Part shown: one piece after another, positions 40,870-52,769 of the stretch | How positions within the stretch are numbered: the stretch's first letter is position 1 | Layout: the number at the start of each line of letters is the position of its first letter | Assembly: GCA_949358305.1 (NCBI GenBank) | Contig: OX442314.1 | Coordinates: 49,732,581-49,796,580, forward strand | Direction of reading: 5' to 3' | Origin: Strigamia acuminata | Taxonomy: Eukaryota > Arthropoda > Chilopoda > Geophilomorpha > Linotaeniidae | Length of the DNA: 64,000 nucleotides | Notes under the pieces: model-generated | Told to the model about the DNA's origin: nothing | Databases searched by the model: none | What the model saw: only the letters and a program-made list of their open reading frames with translations | Program-made: the position numbers and the translations under genes

Positions 40870-41194
40870 GATTAAGGGAGTAGTACAATTTGTTATTTGT
40901 GCCCCTATGGGGATAATCCAGTTTGAGTGTTTAGTAATTTCATCAACTAAAAATGACTTATTACTTGGACGTGATTTTTGTTTGACCATTGGATTAACAG
41001 TCGATTATGTGAACAGCCAATGGCATTTAACTGGATCCAATGATGTACACCAGTTCATGACATACGAACAAGCGCAGATTTCTGACTCTGTTGAGCTATT
41101 TTCAATGGCACCAGAGTTATCCGTGGCGAAAAACATGGAAAATGTGCCTGGAATGGACAGTGAAAATGACAGAAGAAACACAAAGAACAACTAG
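40870..41194 (+). pseudogene. Retropepsin-end-like fragment
   Basis: The frame contains L-L-L-G-R-D-F followed by I-G-L-T-V-D-Y, the pattern that closes retroviral-type aspartic proteases (I-x-G-R-D-x-L...). The active-site D-T/S-G is not visible upstream, where the frame is lost. It is the clearest pol trace in this element. Confidence 0.5.
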
Positions 41195-41750
41195 GATTCC
41201 TGCTCCCATTTCCCAATCCTTAAATTGTCAAAGATCAAATTTTAATTCTATCTCTATTAATAATTCCCTTTCTTCATTATCGCCACTGATTGCATTAATT
41301 CCAACTCCTCAAATTTCCCAACTTGTTGATTCAGGAGACGCGACTTTGGAACAACAATATAATAGAAATTACTATGAGGAAATAGACTCGGAAATTTCAT
41401 CTGCCAAGAGTGATGTTGCTGGTGATAATTTCGAATTTTCATCTTTAGCGGAACATCCAGTGCAAGGTATGACAGCTTCAAGGTCGCTGCCTGGATTGTG
41501 TCGGTGGACTCAGGAAGGAAGGAAGATTGAAGATAGAAAATTAACAACAACCTCAAGACGGACAAGACAAGAATATGACGCCTCAATCGAGTCCCAACCT
41601 TTCAAACTCTTGCCAAGCGCCGCTGGAATCATCAATGCCCAGAATTCAGATCCCTGGTCGCGTAAGTTAATGCAATATTTAATAGCTAATATTTTACCTG
41701 AAAAGCCCAGTGAGGTTGAGACTGTTAAAACTTTGCGCACAGCAATTTAA
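41091..41750 (+). pseudogene. Longest interior ORF, 219 codons, pre-integrase-like end
   Basis: A Ser/Thr/Glu-rich frame overlapping the protease-like fragment in another phase. Its last 50 codons (I-I-N-A-Q-N-S-D-P-W...L-M-Q-Y-L...I-L-P-E) resemble the linker ahead of the integrase finger in gypsy-type pol. Reverse transcriptase and RNase H, which should lie between protease and this linker, are absent. No integrase follows. Confidence 0.4.
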
Positions 41751-41785
41751 AATGTATGACAGCATGTGGTGTCGTTTTTTGTTAA

Positions 41786-42060
41786 CACACACACACATGT
41801 AACAAAAAAAAGACGTCAAATTTGCCTCTCATTATCCTTAAGAGAATGATATTTTCACGTGCTACACTGCCCTCCCATTGTAGAACACATTAGTGTCGAA
41901 AAAACCCTGTACAGATTGAAAATGCGTGTTTTCTGGCCAAAAATGCGCAAAGGCGTCCAAATTTGGGTTTGAGAATGTAGGGCATGTTGGCGCGCAGAAT
42001 TCTATTCTTGACATTTTTAATATTATCTTCTATTTCATTTTCTTTTAATTACAACAACAA

Positions 42061-42095
<35 letters not shown>
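41786..42095. repeat. (AC)n and a 34-bp poly-A
   Basis: A short AC run occurs at about 41786-41800 and an uninterrupted A tract at 42062-42095. The A tract in the interior of a young LTR element could mark an embedded retroposon, but none was identified. Confidence 0.85.
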
Positions 42096-42098
<3 letters not shown>

Positions 42099-45000
42099 AA
42101 AATAGTGCTATCCACCAGTGCTATCCACCTATATTTTTTGTTTAGTATTTTTGTTTCAAATTATCTTCATTGTTTTTATTATTAATTTATTATTTCACGT
42201 TTATTTTCCAAATATTTATTTATTATCATTCATTCATAACTTAAATAGTTTGTGAGCATTGTTATAGACCGGCAAACCAACTGAGATCTGTTGTGTCATG
42301 TGTGACACTTGTGGAACTTTTGTGTATGCAAGCAGTGCTGTGTGCCTTTGGATCTCGATGTTAAGCGACAGCAGTACGAGCGTGCGAGCATCTTTTCCTG
42401 TTTAAAGCGCAATTTAAATCGCGCACACTATCTGGGTTGGAGCAACACCATATTGAGGCACAGCTACTTCACCTTGAAGGAAAACAGGTCTGAACATTCC
42501 AGATACCACCACCATTTTGAGTGTGTTAAGTTGATGCCTCATCTGAGCCGGACCAATGGTAACCACAGCTCTGCCTATAACAGTTTACATTACAGCTTGA
42601 ACAGCAAGGCTAAGCATGTATGCGCAAACACCATCATGTTCATATGTGATCAAGTCCACAGTGAGTTCACCAATCTAGTCTGCTGAGCCATCTGCTACGG
42701 CATTGACCACGGTGATACAAGGGCGAATATGACTTCTCTGCGTACTCACGGGGACTGACTACTCGTATTCCTGAATCTGAGTTACATCCAAACACAGTTT
42801 AGCAGATAACCACATCTATAGCAACCCGCACCTTTATATGTTGCCCTTGTCTAGATGGTTTTGTGTCCAGTGGGCGTTTATCATCAGGCAGTAACTGTGG
42901 AAGCACATTTCAAGAGCAAATTGCAACATTGCAAGGCGATTAAGGCGGATGAGAATACCACCGAAGAATCACGACGACAACTGGACCCGGCGGCGTCAGC
43001 CGAGTGTTGGAGTGTCAACAGACTTTCGTTGCTCGACAATATGGCGGTTTATGCGCCGGTTCAGTGTTGTAGGTTGTTACAATTGGGCAAATATTTCTTT
43101 AATAACCTAAAAGCTTTTAGGTGTATTTCTATGTGTTTGTGTTGTGATTTGCGCAAAACTCCGCAACGATAATCCAACGTCGTGGACTTTAATTTATTTT
43201 TTCTATGTTATCAAAATAACCAAATCATTCCTACTTTTGTTTTGAACTATTTCCTTTGCCCATTGTTTCATCATCTTAACTAATTTCCATTGATTCTAAC
43301 GTGAATTCTACTGTTGCCTATGTCTGTTCCAACATCAGTGTCAGTAATTTTGTGTCTTCTACCACCCGATGCCCGACTGGACCTATTTATTTGGACATCG
43401 TCAATCAAAGGGCCAATGCTGAAGACCAACAGTTGGAAACTGCAATGAATTTGGGCCCCGGCCAATGGTGTTTTGCCAGCGTCGACGCTACAGCAGTCGA
43501 CAAGCCATACTGAGTATTTTGTTTAAAATATTTATGACATTTTTATGTCAAAACAAAAGAAAACAAACAAACAAACAAAACAAAAAAAAAAAAAAAAAAA
43601 AAAACCGAATGTAGTGCACTATGCGCAGTTTTCATTCGAGTTAACAAAAAAATTATTTTCATTTTATGTTTTATGTTTATTTATGTTTTTATGTTTTTAT
43701 GTTTTGTGTTTATTTATGTTTTTATGTTTTATGTTTGTATGCGCGAGTTAAACTGACTGAGTCTTAACATCTAGTGTTCGATATGCTCCAGAAATGGCAT
43801 GTCTAGTAACTACTAATTAATAATTAATGGTTTATGACAACTTTTGCACATCTTAGTTTAAAATCATTTTATGTGTTCTTAGTTTTTATTACAAGATAAT
43901 TATTTTCATATGCATTCAATTTATGTGTCGACTCTTACAGTTAAACAGTCTTTGAGTTTTTACATCTTCTTGCTAGAGGTTATTCTTCTGTATTAAATTA
44001 TAGAAGTTTAATCTTGATATTGATCTGTCTATGACTGTCTCTTCACAGATGCGCTCTTGATAACACCTATTAACTCATTGAAGTTTCTCGAAGCGTTCGC
44101 GCTGGGAAATGTGTGATTGTTCTTTGAACTACATATTGTATATGTTGTGTACGTGTTGTTTGTGTCTCATTCATCATGAGTGGCAAGTGTTATTTGTGGT
44201 TGAGCAAATAGGTACATTCAAACCAAAACCAATATTGCCGACAGCAATCAAGTGATCCAACTAGGCATGCACACGCAAGCAGTTTCCAAATGCCGCCTTT
44301 GTTTGTAACCGGACCAAGGACACCGCCAATGAACAGTATCTTTCACGACCATCTGTGACTTAAGATTGAAAGTGCAAAGTACACAACCATGCACCTCCTC
44401 TGTCGTACGTTTGGAAATTGGTAATATCGAGGAGAAGAACTCTGGATGTCGGCCTCAACTTCTAACTTCTAGTTGGTCTTCCAACCGATTATTTGTGTAT
44501 CAAAACCAGTGCCAGATCTTAGATATATTCCTGGAAGGACAACGCTAGGAACAATGGTTGCGCAATTAAATGTGCAGCAGATCGAGGCCGAGACTATTTA
44601 TAAGCCAGTCCACCCGTTGGCTAAGGCAATCAGTAACGACCGAAAGACCATCGTCAATTCCACAAATGACGGCGCCGTAGAGGGATTGATTGGCCCCATC
44701 ATAGACGACAAAAACGAGTGTGATCTCCAATGATCATCGCGCGCTCTCAACGGCTTCAATACCAATTGGACTGGTACTAAGTGTAATTAATAACTTGAAT
44801 TCATCTATAGGTTCCATGAGTAGTTGAGACACCACTGTGTTTTAACAACCCTACAGTGAACTTTCCGAAATCGACACCTGGACCTATCACCTACGCGCAA
44901 ATCCCATTGTGCAGTATTCCAACAACTTGTAGGGTTTCCACCAACAGTGACAACAGCCATCCAGAAGTCCAATGATGGGTTAAATTTGACAAATCCTTGT

Positions 45001-45300
45001 TTTTAATAAATAATAGGTGCAACCATTTTCCGATACTTTACGGACTGCCGGGAGATGGTCTTCGTAACCAGGATGCGGAATCCGAATGTTGGCGCTGGAA
45101 GCTCGAATCAAAGTTTAAAAACCATTGATGAGTTTATGGTGTGCCATATTGTGGACATTCGCCCCGGCTGTCAGATTATTTCAAGGACAACCAGGTTGGG
45201 ACAACGCGCCTCCGACCATCACGTTTGAGCTATTGCCAAGTTTAATGGCGCCGGCTGCGGTGGTTTGTAATTTCGCCAATGGCGGAGGTAAGTGCCTTTG
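42096..45300. other. Interior of the 12.2-kb element, second part
   Basis: Frames at 42309-42686 (Cys/His/Ser-rich, 125 codons), 43301-43513 and 44473-44733 look protein-like but are unrecognised. A poly-A lies at 43582-43604 and a TTTATGTTT-type simple repeat at 43665-43745. A run of protein-like codons ends near 45296 just before the next small ORF. Confidence 0.4.
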
Positions 45301-45307
45301 ATTTGGT

Positions 45308-45487
45308 ATGTCTGCACAAGCGCAGCGTCAGTTATTGCGATCACTGGCCATTGCTGATTTGCGCATGACGCATGCCGAAACAGAACCCCTTCTGAGTCTT
45401 CTCTACCGACGCTATGGAGAACTCTTCCTCGACCACTGTCGCAGCGGAGTCAACCGACAAGGCGCAGTGACGTTTTGTGATGCGTAA
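45308..45487 (+). CDS. Small ORF, 59 codons, unrecognised
   Basis: ATG at 45308 to TAA at 45485-45487 with a Leu/Arg-rich, well-mixed composition (S-L-A-I-A-D-L-R, L-Y-R-R-Y-G-E-L-F). It is the most protein-like intact small frame in the interior. Neighbouring codons upstream in another phase also look coding, so it may be an exon or a fragment of a larger decayed ORF. Confidence 0.3.
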   Translation: MSAQAQRQLLRSLAIADLRMTHAETEPLLSLLYRRYGELFLDHCRSGVNRQGAVTFCDA

Positions 45488-47214
45488 CGAGTGGTTGTCG
45501 AAGTGGTCTTTAACATGCTAAAATACTTCAGTATTCCCCGACACCATCAAACCTTGGAGTTTAAATAAAATCTCTACCCGAATGTGACTTTGCGCCGGAC
45601 TAACTAGTTTTCTGCTTCAGTAAAGGTAATCCTGTTGGACACTGGACCCTGTAGAACATCTCCGCACACCCGCCGAGTTTGGGCCCGTCTGACAGTGTTT
45701 CTAATATTTAAGTGAGAATTTGCTGAGTTCGCGTAAAAAATTTATCATCCTTCATCTTTCGAAACATGTCACCGGATAGTGGATCTCCGGTAACCCTTTC
45801 GATGCACACTGTGCCCTGGTAAAGTATCTCCACGAAAGTGTTGAGTTAGGGCTGTGTTGTATTTCAAATTTTAAGGGTATCCACAACAACTTTCATTATC
45901 ACCTTTCTGTTAAACTTTCATATACTGTAATTACTCCACAAACTGTGCAGATTCATCTTTAATGTTCCATGTTTGATGCGCAAATTTATTTCATCATAAG
46001 TGATAAGGACTCATAAGTGAAGTGATTATTATTATTTTTCTTTATTTCTTAAGTTTTAGTGCTTCGAAACCGGACAGTTAGTCAAATATTTGAACTTTTA
46101 AGTGTTTTAAGTGCTAATGTTATTTTTATTTAATGTTTATTTCTCATTCATTTAATTATTTTTTAGTTATGATATTTTCAAATTATTCATTCCAAAGCGC
46201 AACTCAATTATTTTTATTGGTTTTTAGATAAATATCCTGAAGAATAGGATTCTCTTTAAGTTTAACGTTAAAATTTCTTGGTTGGTTAAATTGAGTTGAT
46301 TGCAATGAATATTTCTTTCAAAGTGCAATTATCTATGTGTTCAATCAATCGCTGTGATATGTTAATTTTTGATAATTTCTTTTAAGTTGATGTTGCGATA
46401 ATTAAGGTTAATTTCCGTGGCAGTACGAGTAGTATTGTGTGCGCGGGTACTCATTATTTGTGATAATCCTTATTTTAATTTAGTTATCCCTTAATTCCAA
46501 ATTTAAATCTAATCATTTTGTACCGTTTCCATGCGTGAAGTTTGCGCATTGTGTTTCCAATCCTTATTATTTTTATTATTTCCTGCAAAAGAAAAATTAA
46601 TCTACCTATAGTTTGTTCATGTTTCATAACTTTACCTTATTTTGTTTTTGCGCGCAAATGTGTACATTTATCCAAATTCCCGGTACCCAATCCGTAATAG
46701 ATCCTGTTTCCCACTGATAATTCTCATGTGTGAATACTTTATTTGTTTTAGTTATTTTTAATGTGCAAACTTATTGCTTCATTGATGGAAATATTTATTT
46801 CATAAAACTACAGAATGGAAAAATGCATAACTTCGTGTCCGTCCTATGTGTCGTCGGTCCCCGTATAAAGATAAGTATTGGCCCTCCGTGTCCAACCCAT
46901 GTGTATGTCCTGTAATGGAGATGAGCCTCTTATTGCGAATTTTATACTAGTTTATTTTGAAATTGTCATTCTGATTTTTGATTTTGTTTCATTTATTTTA
47001 TAAGTTGATCTTGAACATTTAATTTAGTTTTGTTTATGTCTTGACAAAGTTGTTAAGTCTTTGCGCAACGCGCAGTATTTTATTTCATTTGTTTTTGATT
47101 GCTTATTTAATTTTGAAAAATTGTATTGTCTTTGCGCATTGCGCATTATTGTTTTTGAATTCTCAACCTCTTATCCTTTTATTCACTTCGATAAACCTCG
47201 AATAATAAAAGTCT
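45488..47214. other. AT-rich 3' interior of the 12.2-kb element
   Basis: No supported gene. Runs of TTTATTT and GTGCGCATTGCGCA-like motifs (several GCGCAAA/TTTGCGC half-sites between 46530 and 47150) occur before the purine tract. Confidence 0.45.
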
Positions 47215-47227
47215 AAGGGGGGGAGGA
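47215..47227 (+). other. Polypurine tract of the 12.2-kb element
   Basis: AAGGGGGGGAGGA directly abuts the 3' LTR. Confidence 0.85.
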
Positions 47228-47902
47228 TGTCACGGGCAGGTTACCCACCCTTCTTTTTTGTTTATTTCCCACTTGGTTTGATCCATCTTTAGTTTTATTA
47301 TTTATCCCACTTTATCTTCTCATCTAAAACCGATGATTCACCTTCTTAAATGTATGCGCCGATTCACGTCGCGCATTTCATTATTTATAACAATCAGACT
47401 TAGTTTATACCTTTCACCCCCTCACCCACTTACCTAGACCCGATCATATGACTCAAGTTTACCTCGTCACTGTTTTCCATCTAACAATCACTTCTCATGC
47501 TTTTCTCGACAGAGACACATCTCTAGAGAGAGCTGGGAATGTCACTATTATTTAAACATCGCGTCTTCAACAGCGCACCTCCATTTTAATCGTAATAGCG
47601 CCGCTTTTTGCCCACCTTTTAATTCGCATGCCTGTGACATTTCTCGCCCACCTGCTTGATAATTTCTCAGTGCATACTCATTCTTTTTTAAATGTAAAGA
47701 CCCACAAAGTGAGATTGAGCCCGTCGAATACAAATAATGGTGTTACAGCGAGTTTAGGTTTACTTCCCGCCCGATGTCCATATCTGACGGCGGCACCAAA
47801 CGAGTAAATCTACGAACGAGCCCACTGGTTTGCGCTACATTTCCCATGCGCGCAAATTCAGATCAAATCAACCAATACATCTGGGTTGATTCGTAACAAA
47901 CA
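47228..47902 (+). repeat. 3' LTR of the 12.2-kb element
   Basis: 675 bp, identical by eye to 35697-36371. Confidence 0.95.
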
Positions 47903-48560
47903 GTTTTTTAATTTTGTTTATTTATAGTTTGCATTTATTTATAGGCTGTTTTTTTCAGAAAGATCAGAAACGTTGACAACAGTGCGACACAGTATTGGTA
48001 CAAAGTTGCCTCAGCAACAACATTCTAAAAAATGTGATGTGATCCCCAAGAAAATGTCAATGGTTATGAGAGATACAATTTATTTCACTTTGTTTGATTA
48101 TTTTATTAATTATTAAACTTTTGTTAACAACAACCTTGCAAGAACAAGTTTCTGGAAAAATTAGGTGGTTTTTTGTTCATATTTTTTTCCAGGTACATCG
48201 GCTTACTGTTTTCTAGCGATTTGCTGAACTAGGGCCAGTTCACTTACCGAGTTTACCTTTCACCTTTTCGCTCTGAACTTTTCTTGGATATAAGAGCTCT
48301 TTTTGAGCCACCATCCATTTTTGTTCAATTAAATAGGCACATGTTTTGTCTCTACATCAAAACTAATATTTTTTATTTAGTGTTTTCATAAATTTTGTTG
48401 AATCATTGTTTGCATTAATTTATATTTTATTCTAAATCTTATCTTTGCATTATTTTTTTTTATTCTGAATCTTATGTTTGCATTAATTTTTTTTTATTCT
48501 GAATCTTATGTTTTAAATCATCATTTTCTTCCCACAGGATAAAACAGTTTCGTATGAATT
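47903..48560 (+). repeat. R1 copy d, right part
   Basis: It resumes R1 at GTTTTTTAATTTTG and follows the other copies to the CTTCCCACAG acceptor. Beyond 48590 it diverges from copies a to c and holds a different coding segment. Confidence 0.82.
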
Positions 48561-49125
48561 AACTGAGGACAGTTTAAAACTGATCCTCTGCAAAGAATCC
48601 GGGAGAAAAACAACGCAAGAATGGCAAAAAATGTTATATTCACGCATTTCATTGGACCCACGTATTGTGGACGGAATCCTTAAAATAGATCCATAACAAC
48701 CACATATTTATGTACAGAAGCTCGGAAAAATTATCAGCGACACAAACAAACATATGCTGTCACATATTGTTGATTTAAGAGAAAGAGTACAAAATCACAA
48801 ACACTGTTCCCATTAAAAATGCTATTTTCTTCATTCTTTTAAGCCTGAGAAAATTTTTAGTGAGAAAGGATTGTATCCACTAAATTTGAACTTGAAAACC
48901 TCTACTTCACATCACATTCAGCGAGCATTAAAACGATGTGGAAAGAGATCTTGTTTCAATTATCAATGCAAATGCCACATTCATGAAAGAATGGGGTCTT
49001 ACAGTAGCAAGAAATGCAAATGCCACATTCATATGGGAATGCAGCCTTACAATACAAAAATATCATATTCAAGAAATGTGGGCATAAGAAGTGGACTAAG
49101 AAAAACAATGAGGCTTTGGGTATAA
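48538..49125 (+). pseudogene. Cryptic two-exon coding region with Cys/His-rich tail
   Basis: A TTTTCTTCCCACAG acceptor precedes exon 48538-48786, open except for one TAA at 48694-48696. A GTACAA donor at 48787 and TTCTTTTAAG acceptor ending 48843 give a 57-nt intron, the same size class as other introns here. Exon 48844-49125 continues in phase to a stop. The product would be about 176 residues: a mixed helical first part and a tail with two C-K-C-H-I-H motifs. Copies of parts of it occur at 3953-4117, 63640-63750 and 63830-64000. No family recognised. The single stop and degraded copies suggest a repeat-borne pseudogene. Confidence 0.5.
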
Positions 49126-49600
49126 TAGTCTTGACTATGGGCGACAACGAGCTGCATCGGGATTAAGTCTGCAAAAAGCGTATAGGAGTGTGAGATTCAC
49201 ACTTTTTTTGTCATTTTCTATTATAAAAGTTTCCTAATAATTGTTAGTAATAATATCCTAGAAGTGTTAAATTCCTATTTGTCATATGAATATTGCTTAC
49301 TTGTTAGTCATAGTATAGTGTATCATGCATGTGTTTGTGTGTCATTTAATATGTATCATTTTTCTTTCTCTATATTAGTTTACCTTTTTGATCGAAATTG
49401 TGTTATTAGTTAGTTGCTGTTTGCGCTTGGCAAATAAAAGTTCAAAAAAACACAATTGTGCCCACGAGACTCAAAATTCATTTTTCACTTGGTTTTCATC
49501 ATATGATAATTTCTGAATTTGTGCGGCAACTTGTAAAACAATTTTTTGATTGTGTCATTCCATTTGCCTGGCTAAGCGGCGATGATGCAAAATCCTCCTT
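49126..49600. other. AT-rich spacer, nothing recognised
   Basis: No supported gene, RNA or repeat boundary was seen. Confidence 0.45.
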
Positions 49601-49604
49601 GGAG

Positions 49605-49692
49605 CGATTATTCTCGCGATTATTATTCTCGCGATTATTCTCGCGATTATTCTCGCGATTATTCTCGAGAATATAAAATATTCTTCTCGCGA
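49605..49692. repeat. 12-bp minisatellite (TCTCGCGATTAT)n
   Basis: Five to six near-perfect 12-bp units, some separated by an extra TAT. The unit contains TCGCGA, a CpG-rich palindrome in an AT-rich region. Confidence 0.93.
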
Positions 49693-49849
49693 TTCAGGAC
49701 AACAGGACAAAATATTCAACATTTAGAAAAAAGAAGAGAAGAACAATCTACGACTTGGAAGAACAGACACTTTACCAAGCAAGAATTTCAAGTTACTTTA
49801 AACTTTGTTAAGTGATATTTAAAGTAAGATATTCTTTACTACAGTGTAG

Positions 49850-50035
49850 GCTGCGTAGCCCGGACATAGCACCGACCGGACAGCTGTGTGGTCCGGACAA
49901 GTTTGCCGGGGCCCGGACCCAAACAATAAGGAGCAATGCTAAATTTGCTCTGTGGTCCGGACAGCTCCCCCTTCCGAAATCCGGACTAAGCGATGCGTCC
50001 CGTATAGGAAAAAATCGCTGTGTAGTCCGGACAAA
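49850..50035. repeat. GC-rich segment with repeated GTCCGGAC motifs
   Basis: CTGTGTGGTCCGGACA-like units occur at about 49880, 49950 and 50010, plus other CCGGAC half-sites in both orientations. It looks like a small non-autonomous element or satellite fragment. The ORFs across it on both strands are by-products. Confidence 0.6.
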
Positions 50036-51280
50036 AACCAAAAATGCCGATTTTCTAATGAAACAAAAATGCAGATGTTTTTAGGAAGGAAGTCGGTCTT
50101 TGCAATAACACTGGAGTTTCGACCCGTACCCGTACCCGAAATGGAGTAAAATATATAGAAGTGACAGAAGTTGTGGCAGCAAACAAAGATTCATTTAAAT
50201 ATCAAATGATTGTCTATACAACCGTCATTTTGTTCGTTGCACTTTATTTTGCATTTGCAATGTTGAAAAAAAGCCTGTTAGTCAGTCATAATTTACTAAC
50301 ATTTTTAGCCAAGGACTGCTGGACATTGGAAATTTTTGAGAGTATATGATGTCTCAATTGCTCATTTATTTCTGCATTCCTGACTTGAAGACGCTCTCCT
50401 TATCTGTCATTATTTGCCCGGTCTATCTTTTAATACTGTTGTTAGGGCAAGACGAGAAACCGGGTCAAAATTGATGTCATTGAATCTCAATTGATTTTTT
50501 GCCACCTGGTAGATAAACTTAAAAACGCTAAACTGAAGGGAAGTTTTCTTGTCCACGACTGCACAACTGTTTACCAATGAAAAAGTAGCGGTTCGGGTCT
50601 AACTGTCAGTTATAAACTAATAACAAGATGACAAAACCTAAAAGACAACGATGACGAGTTAAAATGAATCAGTTCTATCACTTGGTCAGGCACATGTGCC
50701 CTTTACCATATGTCTGCACTAAAACATTCACAAATAAATGCAGAATGTCAATTGGCAAAGATCAAAATTATCTACAAATTTAGTGTTGTGACAATTCAAC
50801 CGCTGTTTTGCAGGAAAAGAAATAACACGCTTTGATCAACGGCCATTAAGTTGCTGCGTAATAATTATTATTCAGCAAAAGTAGAGAAAAACTAGGCATC
50901 AAAAGAACAGAAAAATTGGAAATAAAGACTGAAATGTGCCCGAATCGAATGAAATTTCCAAATGAAACTTAATTAAACATCGAAATTCGTCAAAAGTGCG
51001 GTTAAATAAGTAAAATCATCCATAGTTTCAATTTTAAAATCTACAATCTACTCGCACAACTGAATCAAAATCAAAGCCAAGTGAAAATATAGGCTTATAC
51101 CCACCGAACACGAAAACGGAAAAATATGGGAAAATTGAAGACCAAAGATCGTAAACCATTGCCTGATGACAACTCGATAACATACCGATTGTAATTCGGA
51201 AAAAAAAAGATTGGATGGCAAGAAATTAAAAAAGATTCGTAAAACAACGACCTGACATGAAAACTCCGCCATGACCATCG
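50036..51280. other. Spacer with one membrane-helix frame
   Basis: The frame 50161-50349 has one strong hydrophobic helix of about 20 residues but no ATG near its start and no recognised family. The rest is AT-rich with nothing supported. Confidence 0.3.
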
Positions 51281-51286
51281 ACAATA

Positions 51287-51797
51287 CAAAAATATCAAAT
51301 TCAAGAAATGTGAAAAGCAAAGGAAATATATGACCAGAGCTCTCTTTTGGTTCCACTGACACATTTCAAATCATCAGTTTATCCAGGGGTGACCACGTAG
51401 GGGTAGAGAGTTGGATTTTACACCCCCACATTCAAAAAACAAAAATTCTTACTTCAAATACTTCGAATTCTATTTCACCCGGATTCACTCCGAACAATTG
51501 TTAGTTCACTCGGCATCGTAACATGGGATGGGGAGAAAATTCGAACACGCAGATATCAAACCGAGCCTAAAAAACAAAAAAAATATAAATAAATTTCAAT
51601 GAAAATGTCAAAAATTGTAAAATTCAGGTTAAATGCTGTGAGAAATAACCGCATTTGACATTCAATTCAGGTAAAATCATCGCCTTCGCGTCGTCACTTG
51701 AACGAACGAATATTTCCGTGTCTCCGCTCAAAATGGTTGTGGCTACGGGGTTTACCGTCGAAAAACAGGGATCTCTTCTAGACAGAACAAATCTCTA
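51287..51797. repeat. Dispersed repeat, copy of 4072-4620
   Basis: See 4072. This copy joins the repeat at a different 5' neighbour, and the matching block ends at AACAAATCTC. Confidence 0.8.
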
Positions 51798-52191
51798 ATG
51801 AAATCTCGCGGCAAATACGAATTCATACTTGAATTGAATTTTCTCCATCTTCATCAATTCGCCATCAACCAATTGAAAACTTTTGAAACCTAATACAAAA
51901 CCAATTGGCGCAGTTTTGATTATTCGTGATAATTTTTTTAATCTTTCATAAATAAATAATACATTTTTTTGTGAAAAAACAAAAAAATATTATGTTTATT
52001 TTTTATCCATTGGTTTTTCCAGTGGACCAGACCCTCAATGAACCTTTGAACCATAAATTTACTTTTCAAAATTTAAAATACTTGTGTTTTAACAATTTTA
52101 GTTTAAGTGTACTTTAACTTTAAATTTTGAGTGTGAGAATTTTACTTATTTAAGACATCATTTGGCCACCTGATTTACAGTTAATTCCATA

Positions 52192-52769
52192 ATGGCGTGT
52201 AATAATCTACAAGTGATTAGGAAAAAAAATACATTGGAATGTTATTGCAAGTTAGGTTGAAAACTTCTTGCATTGCTGTTAATAGAGGAAGAAGACGAAA
52301 TTTTTAAAGAATATGAAGAGGTAATAAAAATATCTTTTATTGTTGCAATGAATTAATTTGCTAAAATTATTTTAAATCTTAATATTATAGATAAAATCAT
52401 TTTTATTTGAAAATCAGTATATTAATCCTAGAACAACAACTGTCATAAAAACTGTCTTTTAAACGATTGAAATTTAAGCAAGCAAAAGTATGAAGAAAAA
52501 GAAATCAGATGTGAACATGACGAACAAAATTTTAATTTGTATGCTTAAGCTTAGTTTAATGTTTTTTCAAGTTATGTTTTTTCAGTTGCACACTGCGGAC
52601 ACAAGAATAGCCACACAAAATAAAATTGCAAAGAGAGATGGAAATTGAAAAGGCGATGTTCAACAAAGAAATTGAATTTAGAAAACTTGCGATCAAAGAA
52701 ATAAAGATTAAACTGGAATTTTACAAATTAAAATCACAAGGTGTTGATAATTTGCCAGATGAACTTTAA
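52192..52769 (+). pseudogene. PIF/Harbinger-like relic (nuclease start and Myb-like protein end)
   Basis: Near 52265-52320 the plus strand encodes L-L-A-L-L-L-I-E-E-E-D-E-I-F followed by a GTAATA donor, like the first exon of Harbinger transposases. A TTTTTTCAG acceptor (ending 52585) precedes a second segment ending 52769 with a charged coiled coil (R-E-M-E-I-E-K...K-L-E-F-Y-K-L-K) and N-L-P-D-E-L, resembling the C-terminus of the Myb/SANT partner protein. A small indel near 52635 breaks the phase. No termini identified. Confidence 0.4.

Larger units (their letters stand above)
35697..47902 (+). mobile_element. 12.2-kb LTR retrotransposon, non-autonomous (LARD-like)
   Basis: The 675-bp LTRs (35697-36371 and 47228-47902) read as identical, with TG...CA ends. 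A TGGCGAGCC priming site starts directly after the 5' LTR and a purine tract abuts the 3' LTR. The 10.9-kb interior has no intact gag or pol: only a protease-end-like fragment (40880-41010), a pre-integrase-like segment (41600-41750) and scattered small frames. Young LTRs with a degenerate interior imply movement by another element's enzymes. No target duplication is visible; the flanks join to give ordinary R1 sequence. Confidence 0.92.

Noticed and set aside
49808-50084. ORFs on both strands over the GTCCGGAC segment
   Set aside because: They reflect repeated palindromic motifs rather than protein; neither has a recognised domain.
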